Shown here one piece after another: positions 11,032-22,957 of a stretch of DNA of 64,000 bases. The first letter of the stretch is position 1. Each line of letters opens with the position of its first letter. A program made the position numbers and the translations under genes. Under the pieces are notes generated by a model that was not told the origin of the DNA, made no database searches, and saw only the letters and a list, made by a program, of their open reading frames with translations. Origin of the DNA: Ulota crispa (taxonomy: Eukaryota > Streptophyta > Bryopsida > Orthotrichales > Orthotrichaceae); the NCBI GenBank assembly GCA_963920765.1, contig OY987244.1, forward strand, positions 5,086,501 to 5,150,500, in the 5' to 3' direction.

Positions 11032-14000
11032 TTAGCAGAGAATCCCCTGCTGCTGATGTTGTGTACAAACAGTAATCTCCTTGGACGTGTGGAAGGCTTT
11101 CCTCGCAGACGTGAGCATCTCCACAAGCTTGCGGGACTTCTTATACGTTGCAGGCTGCCTCACGGTTTCGGAGACTATGGCTCGCAGACGAGCTTTGTCT
11201 TCCGCCACGTCGGGATGCACGGCGCCCAGCTTCTCCTCCTTCACCTTCACCACCTCTTCCAGCAGTCTCCGCGCTTCCTCCAATCTGCACACAGTTCGCA
11301 AAATCAGGCCTATAGACCATCCAGTCTCAGCCTGCAACCCTAAACCCTAAACTAAAGCAACCAAGACTCATAAATTCAAAATAACCAATTGCACTGATTC
11401 TATTGTGAAAAAAAGCCATGTTTATGTTGTAGAGATTGCTAATGAGCGTTGTAAGTGCAAAAGCATTAAGTTAGGTATACCCATTCCTAACCATCTACCC
11501 AATTCCGTCACGTCACTAGACATTTCAATTCTAAATTGATCATCTTGGGTATGTAGTGATGGAATTGGGTAGAGGGTTGGGAACGGGTATGCTTACCTTA
11601 ACCCCTAAGCGTCACATCAAATGTGTTCAAGATTAAAATTCTAAGAACAACTCAATAATCAAACCTTGTAATCTTTGCATCTGTATGGTAGATTTTCATA
11701 CAAATTACAGATTTGCACTTGTTGGGAACAATGTTTTTTTTTGGACTAACACATGCTGCATGCCCTCCCAAGAATGGGGAATTCCACAAGGGAAGGAGAC
11801 CCACTAGCCCAATTTTTGACAGGGTGGCCTCATGATGCCCAAAAAAAACACTGATTGGGAAGTTGCCAACAAATTTCTGTAGTGAATTTGGCTTACACTC
11901 CAAGTTATTTTGAGAATGCTCTCCCAAACTTGTCTGAACCCCTGTTTTGTTTGTGACACTTCGAGGTTAGGGAGATTTGCTGGCAAAGTGATTGATTTAC
12001 CTGCCAAGGTTGGCGTAAGTGCAAGCTAAGTTGTTGCAAACGTCCAGGGTATCGAGATGCTGAGGTCCCACGGTGCTCTGCAGAACGCGTCGGGATTCCT
12101 CGAAGAAGTGCGCTGCTTGTGGAATGTTGTCGAGCTCGATGGAGGTGATGCCCATCTGGTTGATCACCAAGCCCACCAGAGCCGAGTTTCGCAACGTCCC
12201 GCTCTTCATCTTCTCCACTGCGTTTTGAAACGATTTTAGGGCTGGCCGGAATTGCCGTAGCATGCTCTGCAAGATCCCGATCTGGGCCTCTAGTCCTGCC
12301 ACTGTGGCTTGCTGGCCTGTGGTCAACATACAGCAACAGCAACATCAGTACGAAACCCTGTCATCACAAACAGCAGAAGCGACACTGATTGGTTGAGACC
12401 CCTAAAGTAAGTGACGTGGACATTCACACAAAGTCAGACGAACCTGCTGTGTGGTGCTTATTGATAAACACAAGGTTAGCCCACTAATTTATTTTTTTTG
12501 CTTAAATGCTTCAAATGTCTTCAATCATGCTACATTACGAAAATCATAAGGTCCTCTGTAATCTCACATATTGACTTCTGTAATATCACATCTTCAATCT
12601 CTCTCATATCATCACATAGATTAAGTTTGTAGATTTTTATTGGAATTTTCACCTTGTATTCTATCTAGCATGAGAAAATCTTAATAAAAATTTGCTGGTG
12701 AATGCGTAGCGGAGCAAGCGCCAACTCCTAATTTAAAACTAAAGGAATGAAGGATTTGAGAAGATGGAACTTTGGGGATGCTGACCTGGCATGCGGTCTT
12801 GGATGTTGAATGCTCGCTTGAGAAGAAGGAGAGCGGTTTCCTTCTCGTTGAGCTGCACAAGAATGCTGGCAATATCCACCAACCCATAGGCAACATCGCC
12901 AGGGATGTGCCCCACGCCCTGCTTGGCATAGATTTGCAGAGCAAGTTGGCAATTCATCTTGGCCTCCTTGGGGTTGTTCGTCCGAAGAAACAGATCCGCT
13001 AAGCTTGCATAAGCTGAAGCTACAAGAGCGTTATGCTCGCCTTGCAACATCTTGAAATCGTCCACACACTTGCCAAAGCATACCAAGGCCTCCGAGTCCC
13101 GGCCCAGCGCCAGTAGCTCGTCTCCGATGGCGTGATTCCCTGTTGCCACATCATACTAAGTACCACCATAACAAATTGTCAGATAGAATCTCAACTCATG
13201 TCGCCTTGCTGCAACTTAATTAACCTGAGCTAATTAAGGTAGCTTGAATTGCAATCCCTCTCTTGTAAAGCGTTACATAGGTAGCTCAAGAATAAATATG
13301 AGGTGGTTCTTGATCAATGTACCCTCTTTAGTCATAGAAGAAAGGTGTACTCTATTGCAAGAGCCAATCATACTCCTTGATTTTACCTCATCTTTTTATA
13401 AGACACAGAAATAGTTTATGAAAAACTCAAATCACAAATAGGTACCTACTACAAAAAAAACTTTGAAAATTCATCAACAATTCAAAAATGCTTCAAAAAA
13501 TATGAATTTTATTTTTTGTTACATTCAACATCTATTTCTCTTTGACATATGTTTCTCTTTGATTGAAAAATAGACAAAAATATTCTTGTTTCAAAATGCT
13601 CATGAAAAGGCAGGTGAGCCCTTAAAGTGTCCCTTTTTAAGCTACCACCTTAGTGCACAATTTAAACAATATTTGGAAAGAGTTCTTGGCGTTGTGCACA
13701 TACCTCAAGTTCAAAGTTCACAAAGATCTCGTTGGCATACACCAGAGACCCCAAGGCTTTCTTGTGCTCGCCCTGAGCGCTATAGATGATGGCCAAGAGA
13801 CGATGGTCTGTCGCCTCTTCCACTGACCCGGGCTCGTTGTGACCCTTGGTATGAATCACCAACGAGTGCTCACAAAGCTTCTGGGCTTCCTCAAACTCCA
13901 ATGCCTGCGACAAATCAACAAGATGGGTCACGATAATTGCTATAAAAATCTTTGTTACAGATGTCCGTGAACTTGAAACTGGTTATGGAAGAGCGACGTT

Positions 14001-15285
14001 GAAAAGTGTTATCTCCCCTCTATCCCTCTAAAGAGTTCCAAATTAGACACATTATTTTCTTGTACCACTAAAAGAAATCCCTTTTGCTAATTTCAAGCGT
14101 TGAGAAAGCAATGTTTGCCCAAGCGTTTGTCATGTTCAATGATCTCATGAGAGACAAGTTAAGTGATTATGCCCATATAAGGTAACTATTGTTGCAGCTA
14201 GTACTAATTTTTATGGCAGCATGCACAAATATCATACTTTTTGCATTGAATTTGGGTGCCCAAACGGCAACATCGAAGCTTGAGATTTTGCAGACACTTG
14301 GGTAGATGATATGTTGATTCTAGTAAGAATGCATGTGTCACGACCGCAACACAATTAATCCTTTTGCAAGGAAGCTTTTCGGACGTTTTTAGAAGGACAG
14401 AGGGGAGTATCGCTTGGTGGCAATGGCAATGGGGGCCCTGACCTGCATGTGGGCTTCAGCGATGTAGACGCAAGTTTCAGCGACCCGGTGGTCAAATTCA
14501 CCCAGGAAGGATTTCTGGACATCCAATGCGCGGTGATAGGACTCCAAACTGAGGGTTAAGTGACCGCCCATGATGTGAGTGTCCCCCATTTGCATGTGAC
14601 CGCTGAACGCCGCCAGGAAGTGGTCTTCGGCGCCGCAGTCGAGGTCGAGCAGGGAGAGCGAGCGCTCCAGCAGCGTCACGGCGTCTTGGTACTGCCCCAA
14701 GTGGCAATGCAAGGCAGCCAGAATGTGCAAACTGATCACCAAGTCGAGCACAACATTCTCCCTCTGCGAGTGACGCTCGTAGAACTTCACGGCGCGGGTG
14801 CAGTACTCCAGCCCTTTCACGGGGTTCTCCCCCGTGGCGTACGACTTGGCCAGCTTGAGCAGGTACGGCCCCATGTGCGGGCTGTCCGCCACTGACGCCT
14901 CGTCCCGCGTAAACGCCTCCACGAACGCCACCGGAATCCCCTGCTGCCTCTTGGGAACGACCAAACGCTTCGCATTCTCACCCCCGGTGTCGGCATTGTC
15001 GGAATCATTGACCGGCAGGGTCGCGGTGTCCTTGGGACATTCCAGCAGCTTTGTGTCTCCATCGTTGTCGTCGTTGTCGGTGTCCTCGTTCTCGACGGAG
15101 ACGCGAGGCGGCGGCGGCGGCGAACTCGACTCGTCTGACTCCCCTCGCGGCGTAATCTTCGAGGAGCTTTTGCGCGATCGCTGCCTCGTGACGTCCGTTG
15201 GCGTCTCGGTTGGCGTCGTCGCCGATTTTATCAACTTCCCCACCGGCATGTCCACGTAGTTGGACGTGATCCCCTGAGGAGGCAT
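11032..15285 (-). CDS. KLCR: Kinesin light chain-related (KLCR/CMU type) TPR protein, five exons, 660 residues
   Basis: Exons are 15285-14443, 13904-13704, 13155-12786, 12316-12001 and 11284-11032. All introns are GT/AG, with phases 0,0,1,2, giving a 660-residue frame to a TAA. Residues 1-140 are low-complexity: serine/proline runs and an acidic stretch DTDNDDNDGD. After that come tandem tetratricopeptide repeats: PYLLKLAKSYATGENPVKGL, LAAFSGHMQMGDT, VGLVINQMGI, NNLACTYANLGR, RLLEEVVKVKEEKLGAVHP. The order and spacing match plant kinesin light chain-related proteins (about 600-660 residues), which in Arabidopsis fix cellulose-synthase-linked cortical microtubules at the plasma membrane and bind IQD proteins. 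The splice point PG/QQ-ATVAGLEA falls in the family's conserved block. Exon 1 is far richer in G and C than its surroundings. Intron 4 carries a small MITE. No defect is seen. Confidence 0.92.
11469..11598. mobile_element. 130-bp MITE in intron 4 of the KLCR gene (family B-like, TA target)
   Basis: Left end TA-AGTTAGGTATACCCATTCC and right end read inward TA-AGGTAAGCATACCCGTTCC form arms of about 50 bp that also share CTACCCAATTCC. Nearly the whole element folds into a hairpin. TA flanks and the AGGTA...ACCC ends resemble the larger family B copies at 36.4, 39.6, 46.2 and 59.3 kb. It lies mid-intron and does not touch splice sites. Confidence 0.7.
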
Positions 15286-16480
15286 GGTTGCATGAATCTT
15301 TCAAACGGTTTTTTTCCCAACGAATTATGCAAACTGTCGATCTCTCTCTCTCTTTGTGAATATTTGTGAGCTTCACTACAAGCTGCTCAGAACTGTTTGG
15401 AAGGCACTATGAAAATTGGAATTGCTTGAGCTGCTACAACATGAGAGTCAGTTGCGTGTGTGTTGAGCTCTCTACCGTGTCGACTACTACTTCGTGAACG
15501 TCAACTGGGCATCTGAATTGGGAATGAGAGCAGCGGAACTCCCAAGACGACAAGTAGGGGGGTGGCAGAGGAGGACTGACACTGTAGGCTGATGATGCCT
15601 CGTTTTTTACTTGTCCTTTTTATTGGAGCTGCGCAGACATGAAACCACCCCAACCGGAGTCAACTAACGCGACAAAGCAAACTCCAATCCACCAAAAGCA
15701 CGTCACTCAATGAGCGCACACCACCATGATCAATTGCACCGCCCCCAACAAAAGTTCCGTACGATTCACCGTCGAAATGTTACTGAAATCTGCATACAGC
15801 GGGAGTGTACATACATATGTGGGACCCAGTAGAATTCATCTCTTTCAACCGAGTCCGGAAAAACACAACGGTATATGATTCACAGAACAGAATTTTCAAA
15901 CAATTGGTCCCCACCACGAGAATTAAAGATAAACCCCCACTAGCATCATTGTCATCATCGTCGTCATGGTCGCCTTCAGCCACGATCGATGCAGTAACGG
16001 AGACAAGGGTTAAGCATCATATTGCAATACCCTTCGAAAATCTCACAAAATTAAACACCCCAATCAATGCTGTTTCACCTTCTGTGTTTCGAATCTGACA
16101 CTGGATATGGATGACTGGAGACGATTGCCGAGGCTGGAGCAGTTTCCAAGACGTCGAGCCTAGAACTACGAGCTCCGTATGAATTTTGGAGTTGGGTTCG
16201 CCGAACTCATGATTGAGGTGGGAGGAGATGGGAATAATTGTGATCGAGGGTGACGGTTTTGTGGGGGTACCACTCCGTTGCGAGCAGGATTGGAAGGCTT
16301 TTTGAGGGAGGTGTACGAGTTTCCGCCGTGCCTGCTGAAGTGGCCCCAGCCAGAGAAGGAGTCTACAGCCAGAGAAGGAGTCTATAGTGGCAGTTGGTGA
16401 CGCCGCCCCCCCCTCCCAGTTCACACCAGTGCGCGTCACGCTCTTGGCCACGGGAAACTTTTCTTCACCTCTACCGAAGA
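15286..16480 (-). promoter_or_regulatory. Leader/promoter region of the KLCR gene with unassigned open frames
   Basis: This is the 5' flank of the KLCR gene. The first ~200 bases hold a CT/AG-rich stretch (about 15341-15352) typical of plant leaders. At 15780-16451 base composition stays gene-like. The minus strand has an open frame of 144 codons (16451-16017) and another with an acidic GDHDDDDDN run (15983-15780). I recognise neither. A short direct repeat CAGCCAGAGAAGGAGTCTA occurs twice at about 16347-16385. This could be an upstream non-coding exon, a small unannotated gene or plain promoter. Confidence 0.35.
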
Positions 16481-17264
16481 TTAATCCCTGAGCGCCCCAG
16501 CTCCCCTATATATCGCCTCCTACTATTTTCAATCCTTGTTTTGAGGGACTAGATCTAACTTTTTGGTCTTACTTTACACTACAATTATGAGGACATTCAA
16601 GTTGTTCATACCAATGGAGTAATGGCAAGAAAGCCAAATGTTGTACAAGTGCTACAAGAGATTTGATTGGGTGGAAACATCATATGGGGAGTGGTGGCAC
16701 CATACAAGGCGTGCTGGCAAGCAGCATTTTACAGGTTACAACCGGTCAATATCCCTTCCAAGCTTCCTTGTGTAAGCTTTGTGGTAGCGGGAAAGTTGTT
16801 GGCAAGGGTTCAAGCATGTTCTAAACCCTTATTATGGCAACTGTCACCAACTGTGCCGGTCATTGTTTTCCATGCAATAGCGATTTGAAGCCCTAAAACT
16901 TGACATAAAAAGAAGTGCAGTCTTTAGTAATTTACAAGTGTGTGCGTTCACATCTAATCTTGCTACTCACAAAATTTGAGATGAATCCGGGGCTTATAGA
17001 ATTTTGTAAAAATCATCAAATAGCAACTACCTACCAAAAAAAGAGGTTTTGTCATCACATGTTGTTTGATCAAATGTTATAATCTCCCATCTCCCACGGT
17101 AAATTGTTCCCAAAATTTGCAAACCATTTTCTAAGTAGATGCTCCACTACTTTCAATGGTCACTTTTTGTGGATCATTTGATTGACCGAGATACAATGCT
17201 TCAAAGTGGTCAGTTTCCAAAAACCTTGATTTTCATGAAAACATTTTAGGCGGGTAGGGGTTAA
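16481..17264. mobile_element. TTAA-bounded element, family L copy 1 (776 bp), possibly chimeric
   Basis: The body is 16485-17260. The left end TTAA-TCCCTGAGCGCCCC plus a nearby TATATCGCCTC match the 241-bp element at 49095. The rest, from about 16.63 kb to the right end GGGTAGGGG-TTAA, matches the reverse complement of 57909-58490 over several hundred bases (shared blocks include GGTTCAAGCATGTTCTA and GCCGGTCATTGTTTTC). The left part is therefore from one sub-family and the right part from another. The right TTAA is also the left TTAA of the next element. Confidence 0.7.
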
Positions 17265-17490
17265 CCCCTGAAGGCCCTTGGACTCTAGAGTTATAGTACC
17301 AAATACGGTCGCAACCAATATTCAGAAGTGTGAACTGGTTAAAAATTAAGTGTTACAATCATACGTATTGAAGGGTTGTATGATGGTGAGGACATAAAAA
17401 TATTTGAAAAGCCTCAAAATAACTCAACTACATCTGAACATATAGCCATACATATGGCCGCAAAGGGCTTTCGTGACGTTCAGGGGTTAA
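17261..17490 (+). mobile_element. TTAA-bounded MITE, family S copy 1 (222 bp)
   Basis: The body is 17265-17486. Ends are CCCCTGAAGGCCCTTGG and, read inward from the right, CCCCTGAACGTCACG. The interior, including ACCAAATACGGTCGCAACC and AAGGGTTGTATGATGGTGAG, recurs at 31474-31686 and inverted at 36627-36832. It abuts family L copy 1 with one TTAA between them. Confidence 0.8.
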
Positions 17491-18043
17491 AAGATACAAC
17501 AATGTCGATAGGTCATTCTAGTACTCCACATACTGGTGGGTAGTAAGACGATACGATGGTAAGGTTTGGAAGGAACGAAAGCTTGATTTGTTTTGGATTG
17601 AATTTTGAATTTCTTTGAAGTGATTTTTGAGGTTCTGAATTTAGAAGTTGCATTAGAGAGATAGTCTATGAATTTTTTTTCAAACAAAAAGGGGAAAGAA
17701 AATTCTGAAGCTTACTTCAATTTTATTCAAAAAATTCTTCTTTTTGTCCATTTAACTACGTTTTGAGAAGGAGATGAGAAGCTCCAGAAGTGTCCGGGAA
17801 AAATCATGGTTCACGGTGTGTCCCCCTGAGAGGGTTGTGTCTCACAAATGTAACCAATATTTTTATTAAACCAAACAAACCGCAGTCTAAGGACGAGCCT
17901 TGTTTTTTCCCCGAAAGGAGTTTTTTGTCCAATATGATGGTATGATGGTAACTAAGTGATCCTTGTAAAAAATCTAATTTAGAAAGCATAGTCATGGAAA
18001 TTCATAATTCTCTATTAACACCAAAATTTGAAATTTTTTATTA
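17491..18043. other. AT-rich spacer
   Basis: No gene or paired terminal repeat was recognised here. Only weak open frames under 70 codons are present. Confidence 0.4.
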
Positions 18044-18190
18044 GAGAGGGGGAGGAAGAGGAAAAGGTAAAGAAAGGAAGGATGAAAAGTTAGAATGAAA
18101 TTTGAGGAGGGAAGGGAGAGGAAAGGGTAGGGAAAGGGATGATGAAAAGTCACAAAAATTTTGGAGGGAGGGAGAGAAAAAGAGAGGGTG
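18044..18190 (+). repeat. Purine-rich minisatellite, unit about 60 bp
   Basis: About two and a half diverged units share GAGGAAAAGG...GGATGAAAAGT...TTTGGAGGGAGGG. Nearly all bases on this strand are A or G. A diverged relative of the same sequence with one unit lies at about 45150-45230. Confidence 0.65.
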
Positions 18191-18851
18191 AAAAAATAGG
18201 CTAAAATTGGAACAAGATGAACAAGACAAATATCAAAAAGAGAGAAAAAAAATTGGCAAGATTGCGCAAAACACAAGCAAGGCATACTATTGATTTGAAT
18301 AGCCAAGTGGTTCAATATGGTATGTAAACAAAAAAGTGTAGACATTATTTAGCTTCCAAACCTTTCGGAATTATTTTTAGTTGAAGAAGTCATTGCAAAA
18401 ATTCTAATTGAAAGGAATCTTGCATTGCAAAGGCAGATACCCCGCATTTTCCAAGGACATGAAGAACTTTGTGTTAGATGGACGGACATGAGACCATTAT
18501 GGCTCTATCAAGTGATAGTAGCATGAGCCCAATGCAAAGTTGAAATGGTCGGCTATTAATTCTATCATGCCATATGTTAATTTTTTTGGCATGTATCAAT
18601 CTTGACATGGGCATGCTAAACTCTATTACGTCTTATCTTATTTGGTGTAGTTTTGTGAAACAAGATACTAGTAAGTTGAAAACAACTTAAGAAATAACAA
18701 CTTGAAAACTCATTGGATTAATTATAAACCATTGAATTTATTACTAGGTGGTGGAATGGAAATTTTGAGGAAACTGAATGGGTCAAAGGAATGTAACCAA
18801 GGGCTTTTATCTACTTCGAAGATGAAAAAACACTCAAACCTTTTGGTAATT

Positions 18852-19728
18852 GTACAGTGGGGTAGAATAAGTTTTTGTCCACCTCCATTCAACTATTCAA
18901 AGGACTTAGCATTTTATAAAATGCAATTGGTCTTTTTGTATCTAATATCACTAAGCTTTAATTCCTACACAATCCTAATCAAGCATACCAAATTTGAGTT
19001 CCAAAAAATCAAAATCCTATTTTTGGTGAATTATTTTAAATAAAATTCATGGTTTTATTTGATAATTAAATAAAAAAATAGTGATGAATCTTTGAAATTT
19101 GATTGCATGGGTATGTAGGAAACATCCATAAGCACATCTTTCCTTCCAACAAGAATCTTAAAAAAGTTCAAAATTTCCTTCTATAGAGATTTTAATGTTG
19201 GGGTGATCATGACCAAATTTAGTAAAATACAAATTTTTATTTTTTGATTAGCTTTTGGCAAAGTAAATATATCATCATGCTCAAAGGTACAAACTTAATC
19301 ATGCTGGATGAGTCAATTAGAAAAATCTAATTACCATAAAGAAATATCTATTTTACTAAATTTGGTTATGATCACTTCAACCTTAAAATCTCTATAGGAA
19401 GAATTTTGAAACTTTTTGGGGATTTTTGTTGGAAGGAGAGATGTGTACATGGATATTTTCTACATACCTATGCAATCAAACCTCAAAAATTCATCACCAA
19501 TGTTTTTTATTGAATTATCATATAAAACCATGAATTTTATCTAAAATAATTCACTGAAAATAGGATTTTGATTTTTTGGAACTCAAATTTGGTATGCTTG
19601 ATTAGGATTGTGTAGGAACTAAAGCTTAGTGATATTAGATACAAAAAGACCAATTGCATTCTATAAAATGCTAAGTCCTTTGAATAGTTGAATGGAGGTG
19701 GACAGAAACTTATCTACCCCACTCTACA
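18852..19728. mobile_element. Foldback element, family C copy 0 (arms about 420 bp)
   Basis: Left arm from GTACAGTGGGGTAGA to about 19280 and right arm from about 19300 to 19728 are inverted copies. Shared blocks include GGACTTAGCATTTTATA, AAGCTTTAATTCCTAC, CAAGCATACCAAATTTGAG and TTGATTGCATGGGTATGTAG. The spacer is tiny, so the whole unit is nearly a perfect long hairpin. Related arms occur at 48440-49556 and at 49578-49708 plus 54716-55024. No coding capacity. Confidence 0.85.
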
Positions 19729-20009
19729 TGAAGGTTGTAGCAGAGACTTTTGATGTCAAGACCACATAGGCCAAAACAACTGATTTGGAACAAATGAAAA
19801 AGTAAATTGTATTTCTAGAAAATTGAAGGACAACTATTTTGTTCAAGGTTTCATGTGTTGCTTTACTAAAATAGAGTCTTTTTACCATTTAAGAGTAAGA
19901 GGTTGGAGAAAATGGTTTTTGAAAACTAAAAACCAACGTTTTGGAACATATTAAATCAAAAAATAGAGTGTAAAAATTCACAAAATTTATTTTCAACATA
20001 AAGAAGTAA

Positions 20010-20330
20010 GGGAAAATTTTATGGATACCCTTGAAGTTTACCATATTTGTATAGATACCCCTAATTTTGTTAGAAATTGCACAAACACCCTTGGACCATA
20101 AATTTCAAGCATTTGTTTTTTTGTGCACTGTACTTTCTTCATGACCAATGTCAAAGCAAGGAGTGCTATAGAACAAAAAAGAAACAATGTGCACACAAGG
20201 GGAAAGAAGTAGCATGCACAATAGAACAAATATCTCAAATTTATGGTCCAAGGATATTTGTACAATTTCTGAAAAACCGAGGTATGTATACAAATATGGC
20301 AAACTTAAGAGGTATCCATGAAAATTTCCC
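20010..20330. mobile_element. Mutator-like MITE with 9-bp target duplication, family I copy 1
   Basis: The element starts GGGAAAATTTTATGGATACC and ends, read inward, GGGAAATTTTCATGGATACC. Arms of about 120 bp cover most of it (shared CACAAACACCCTTGGACC / ACAAATATCCTTGGACC). It is flanked on both sides by AAGAAGTAA (20001-20009 and 20331-20339), an exact 9-bp target site duplication typical of Mutator-like elements. Confidence 0.85.
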
Positions 20331-20339
20331 AAGAAGTAA

Positions 20340-21016
20340 ATACTACCGCTTGTTGTTTACCAAACACTATTTTGACTCATAATATTGTTCACCAGCTTTT
20401 ATTCTTCCCCCTAACCGTGGAGAGATATTCCTTGCTATATACCTGGAGGAGCCTTTGATTATAATCCTCAAATCTAATTGGTCCTCAACCAGCGCTAGCA
20501 AATGGGTATTCACTAGGGGCTCCTCATACTTGGGGAGCAAAAGGACCCCAGTGAAGATTAACAATGTTATGTGAAATGCCGGTTTGTTTGGTGTGGATAC
20601 AAGAAGGCCCCATTGTAAAGTTACATACACTCTTGGATGCAAGTTGCATGATTGTCCCAGTGTTTCTTCGAGGACAGAATGTTTCTGCCAATTCCTTCAT
20701 GATATGTGGCTGGTTCCAGCACTTTGCTTGCACTTGGGGCAACCTTGATCAATGATGGCATAATCCCTGTAACGCATAACCAATGAGCGGGGAGATCCAA
20801 AAGACAACAGAAACTTTGCCAAGCCAAATGACAAATCATTGGTGGAAGCTTGAATTTATTGGATAAAAAATCAGTCATGTTTTTTGAATATGTATATTAT
20901 AGTATAATTGTATCTGCATTATCTAATGCATGCACTCAAAGAATTGGTTGAAAATGAAAGATGTTGCATCTTTTCCAATGGAGTTTTAAAACTCCCCAGA
21001 CATTGCGCATAACCAT
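20340..21016. other. Unassigned sequence sharing a dispersed repeat with 30.5-30.7 kb
   Basis: At 20780-20880, ATGAGCGGGGAGATCC and TTGAATTTATTGGATAAAAA resemble 30610-30710 in the same orientation (about 70 percent by eye). Composition is less AT-rich than the neighbours and frames of 60-90 codons are open on both strands. No protein was recognised. It may be an old gene or element relic. Confidence 0.3.
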
Positions 21017-21733
21017 TTAACCCCACATTCATTTTTGAATTTTGTGAATTTTTGTATGCTTTTTTTTACACGATGGGTTTCTTCATTTGAGTGTTTGCAA
21101 AGCATTAATGTATAAGATAAGTACACTAGCCTTTATATAGCAAATGATACTAGAATTTATTTAATTTTTTGTATTTTGTATTTTTTTTTTGTGATTATCG
21201 AGAAAGCCAATATCTTCTGAGGAACCATTTGGTTTTTTAATTTTCAAAAATACGTATGAATTGGAAATTTGGTTTTGCAAAAAAACTTCATATACTATGA
21301 ATTCCTAGCACATGATTGCTATGAATTCCTAGCACATGATTGCAATGCAGGCCTATGTAGGGTGTGTTTCATGTCCCTGTTGATCATGAAAATTTGTTAA
21401 GATATGTGCAACATGCTCTAGCGCATGTTAAACCAATGATTTCAGTGCCCATAGTCCAAAAGATGTTTGCAACAAGTAGTCAAAGAGACCTAAGATTTTT
21501 AGGTAAGGACCAAAAAAAACTTTTAGACCAAATCCAAATGATCATACCTCTTTATCCATATGTTCAAACTCCACAAAAAGTTTTCCATGCCTTTCTACGT
21601 AAACCTAAGGCATGATCATATGGTAAAATTTCTCAAAAAAACAAAAAACAAAAAACCTTGGAATCAAAGGAGTAAAAATGACAATTTGGAGTGCTTTTCA
21701 AGAAAAATTTGGGCTTGGTCCTGTAGGGGTTAA
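21017..21733. mobile_element. Probable TTAA-bounded element, D-like right end
   Basis: The right end GGGCTTGGTCCTGTAGGGG-TTAA and the preceding ~50 bases match the right ends of the D elements at 42230 and 47216. The proposed left end, TTAA-CCCCACATTC at 21017, matches poorly, so the left boundary is tentative. Confidence 0.45.
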
Positions 21734-22623
21734 AATATCAAGACATAAACTGCAAAATTTGTCATTGATTATGAAAACAAAAAAAATCAAGTTTAGTGAC
21801 TATTATGTTGAGGTCACTAAATAAAAGGTGTTTTCTTTTCATAGGGCTTACTGCTTAGTATGTACTTCTCAACATTTTGCATGTATTTTCAAAATTGGAT
21901 GTATCCGTTTTATTATTTTGCAAGCAAGGTTCTTATCTTGTTTTTTTTGTTGGTAGAGCAACACGCACCCAAAAATGCAAGTAGGTAAGGAAAATATGAA
22001 TAAACATGGATAGAATCAAAAATGCTTGAATATTTATCCATAAAATTTAATAATACAAGTAATTTTCCTAGTGTTTTTCTTGTGCCGAATTTGACAATTT
22101 CATCCATTTTTTCAACCGATCTTTTTAATGTCATGCTAACCAGTGTCAAATTGAGATAAGATTTAGACAAAAAAAATTTAGAAAAAAGAACCATGTCTGC
22201 GAGTATCTCTCAAGTCCTGTTTACTTCTTCAATTTCTATACTTGATTTCTAAGTAAATCTACTTTCAATCTCATGCTGCAAAAAATGGGGGCATATAAAC
22301 AAATTTTGAAACTTTAACAACTGCATTACGTGATTTCTGAAGTTTCTTATAAAGCATTTTATGTTCATCTATTTGCTTTCCTTGTAGAATCGTAACGTTT
22401 TTTGGATCTTAAAAATGAAAACATTTGACAAATTGTTCAAACCATATCATTTTCTCTCCATCTTTTTGCAAATTGAGATTTAGGCTTTTAAAACTATATA
22501 ATAGATGTTTGTTGTCATGATCCTATTCTTTCTCGTCATACTTTATAGATTGTTCTATCTGGTTTTGGATATAAATATGAATTGTGGATTCCATAATTTG
22601 AATTAAATGTGACAACTTTTTTT
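21734..22623. other. AT-rich spacer
   Basis: Nothing was recognised beyond short homopolymer runs and weak open frames. Confidence 0.35.
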
Positions 22624-22957
22624 AAAGGGGAAGTTACAAATAGGGGCACAAAAACAAAAAATATTACAAATAAGGACATGGTTTCAAAATAATCACCAAT
22701 AGGGGCATGATTTCAAGAAAATAATTCGTAAATTCTTGTAAATTTTGGTTTGGACGTTGGTTGATTTGGATACATCACATTAAATGTTAGTTAACTTTCA
22801 AAAAACTTAGAAATCTTTCCAAATCAAGCATAAATGAGGAAATTTTTGTAAAGGGATCTTGAAACTGTGCCTCTATTTGTAATTATTTTGAAATTGTGCC
22901 TCTAATTGTAGTATTTTTTGATTTTGTGCTCATATTTGTAATTTTCCCTTTTTAAGT
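22624..22957. mobile_element. Inverted-repeat MITE, family H, with internal short repeats
   Basis: Left arm GGGGAAGTTACAAATAGGGG and right arm read inward GGGAAAATTACAAATATGAG are paired. Each arm carries the motif ACAAATAGGGGCAC three times with changes. Flanks TTTTTAAA and TTTTTAAG are a near 8-bp duplication, so a Mutator-like origin is possible but unproven. Confidence 0.65.

Noticed and set aside
11336..11354. Telomere-like AAACCCTAAAC in KLCR intron 4
   Set aside because: Fewer than two units; the same short motif is common in plant leaders and introns.
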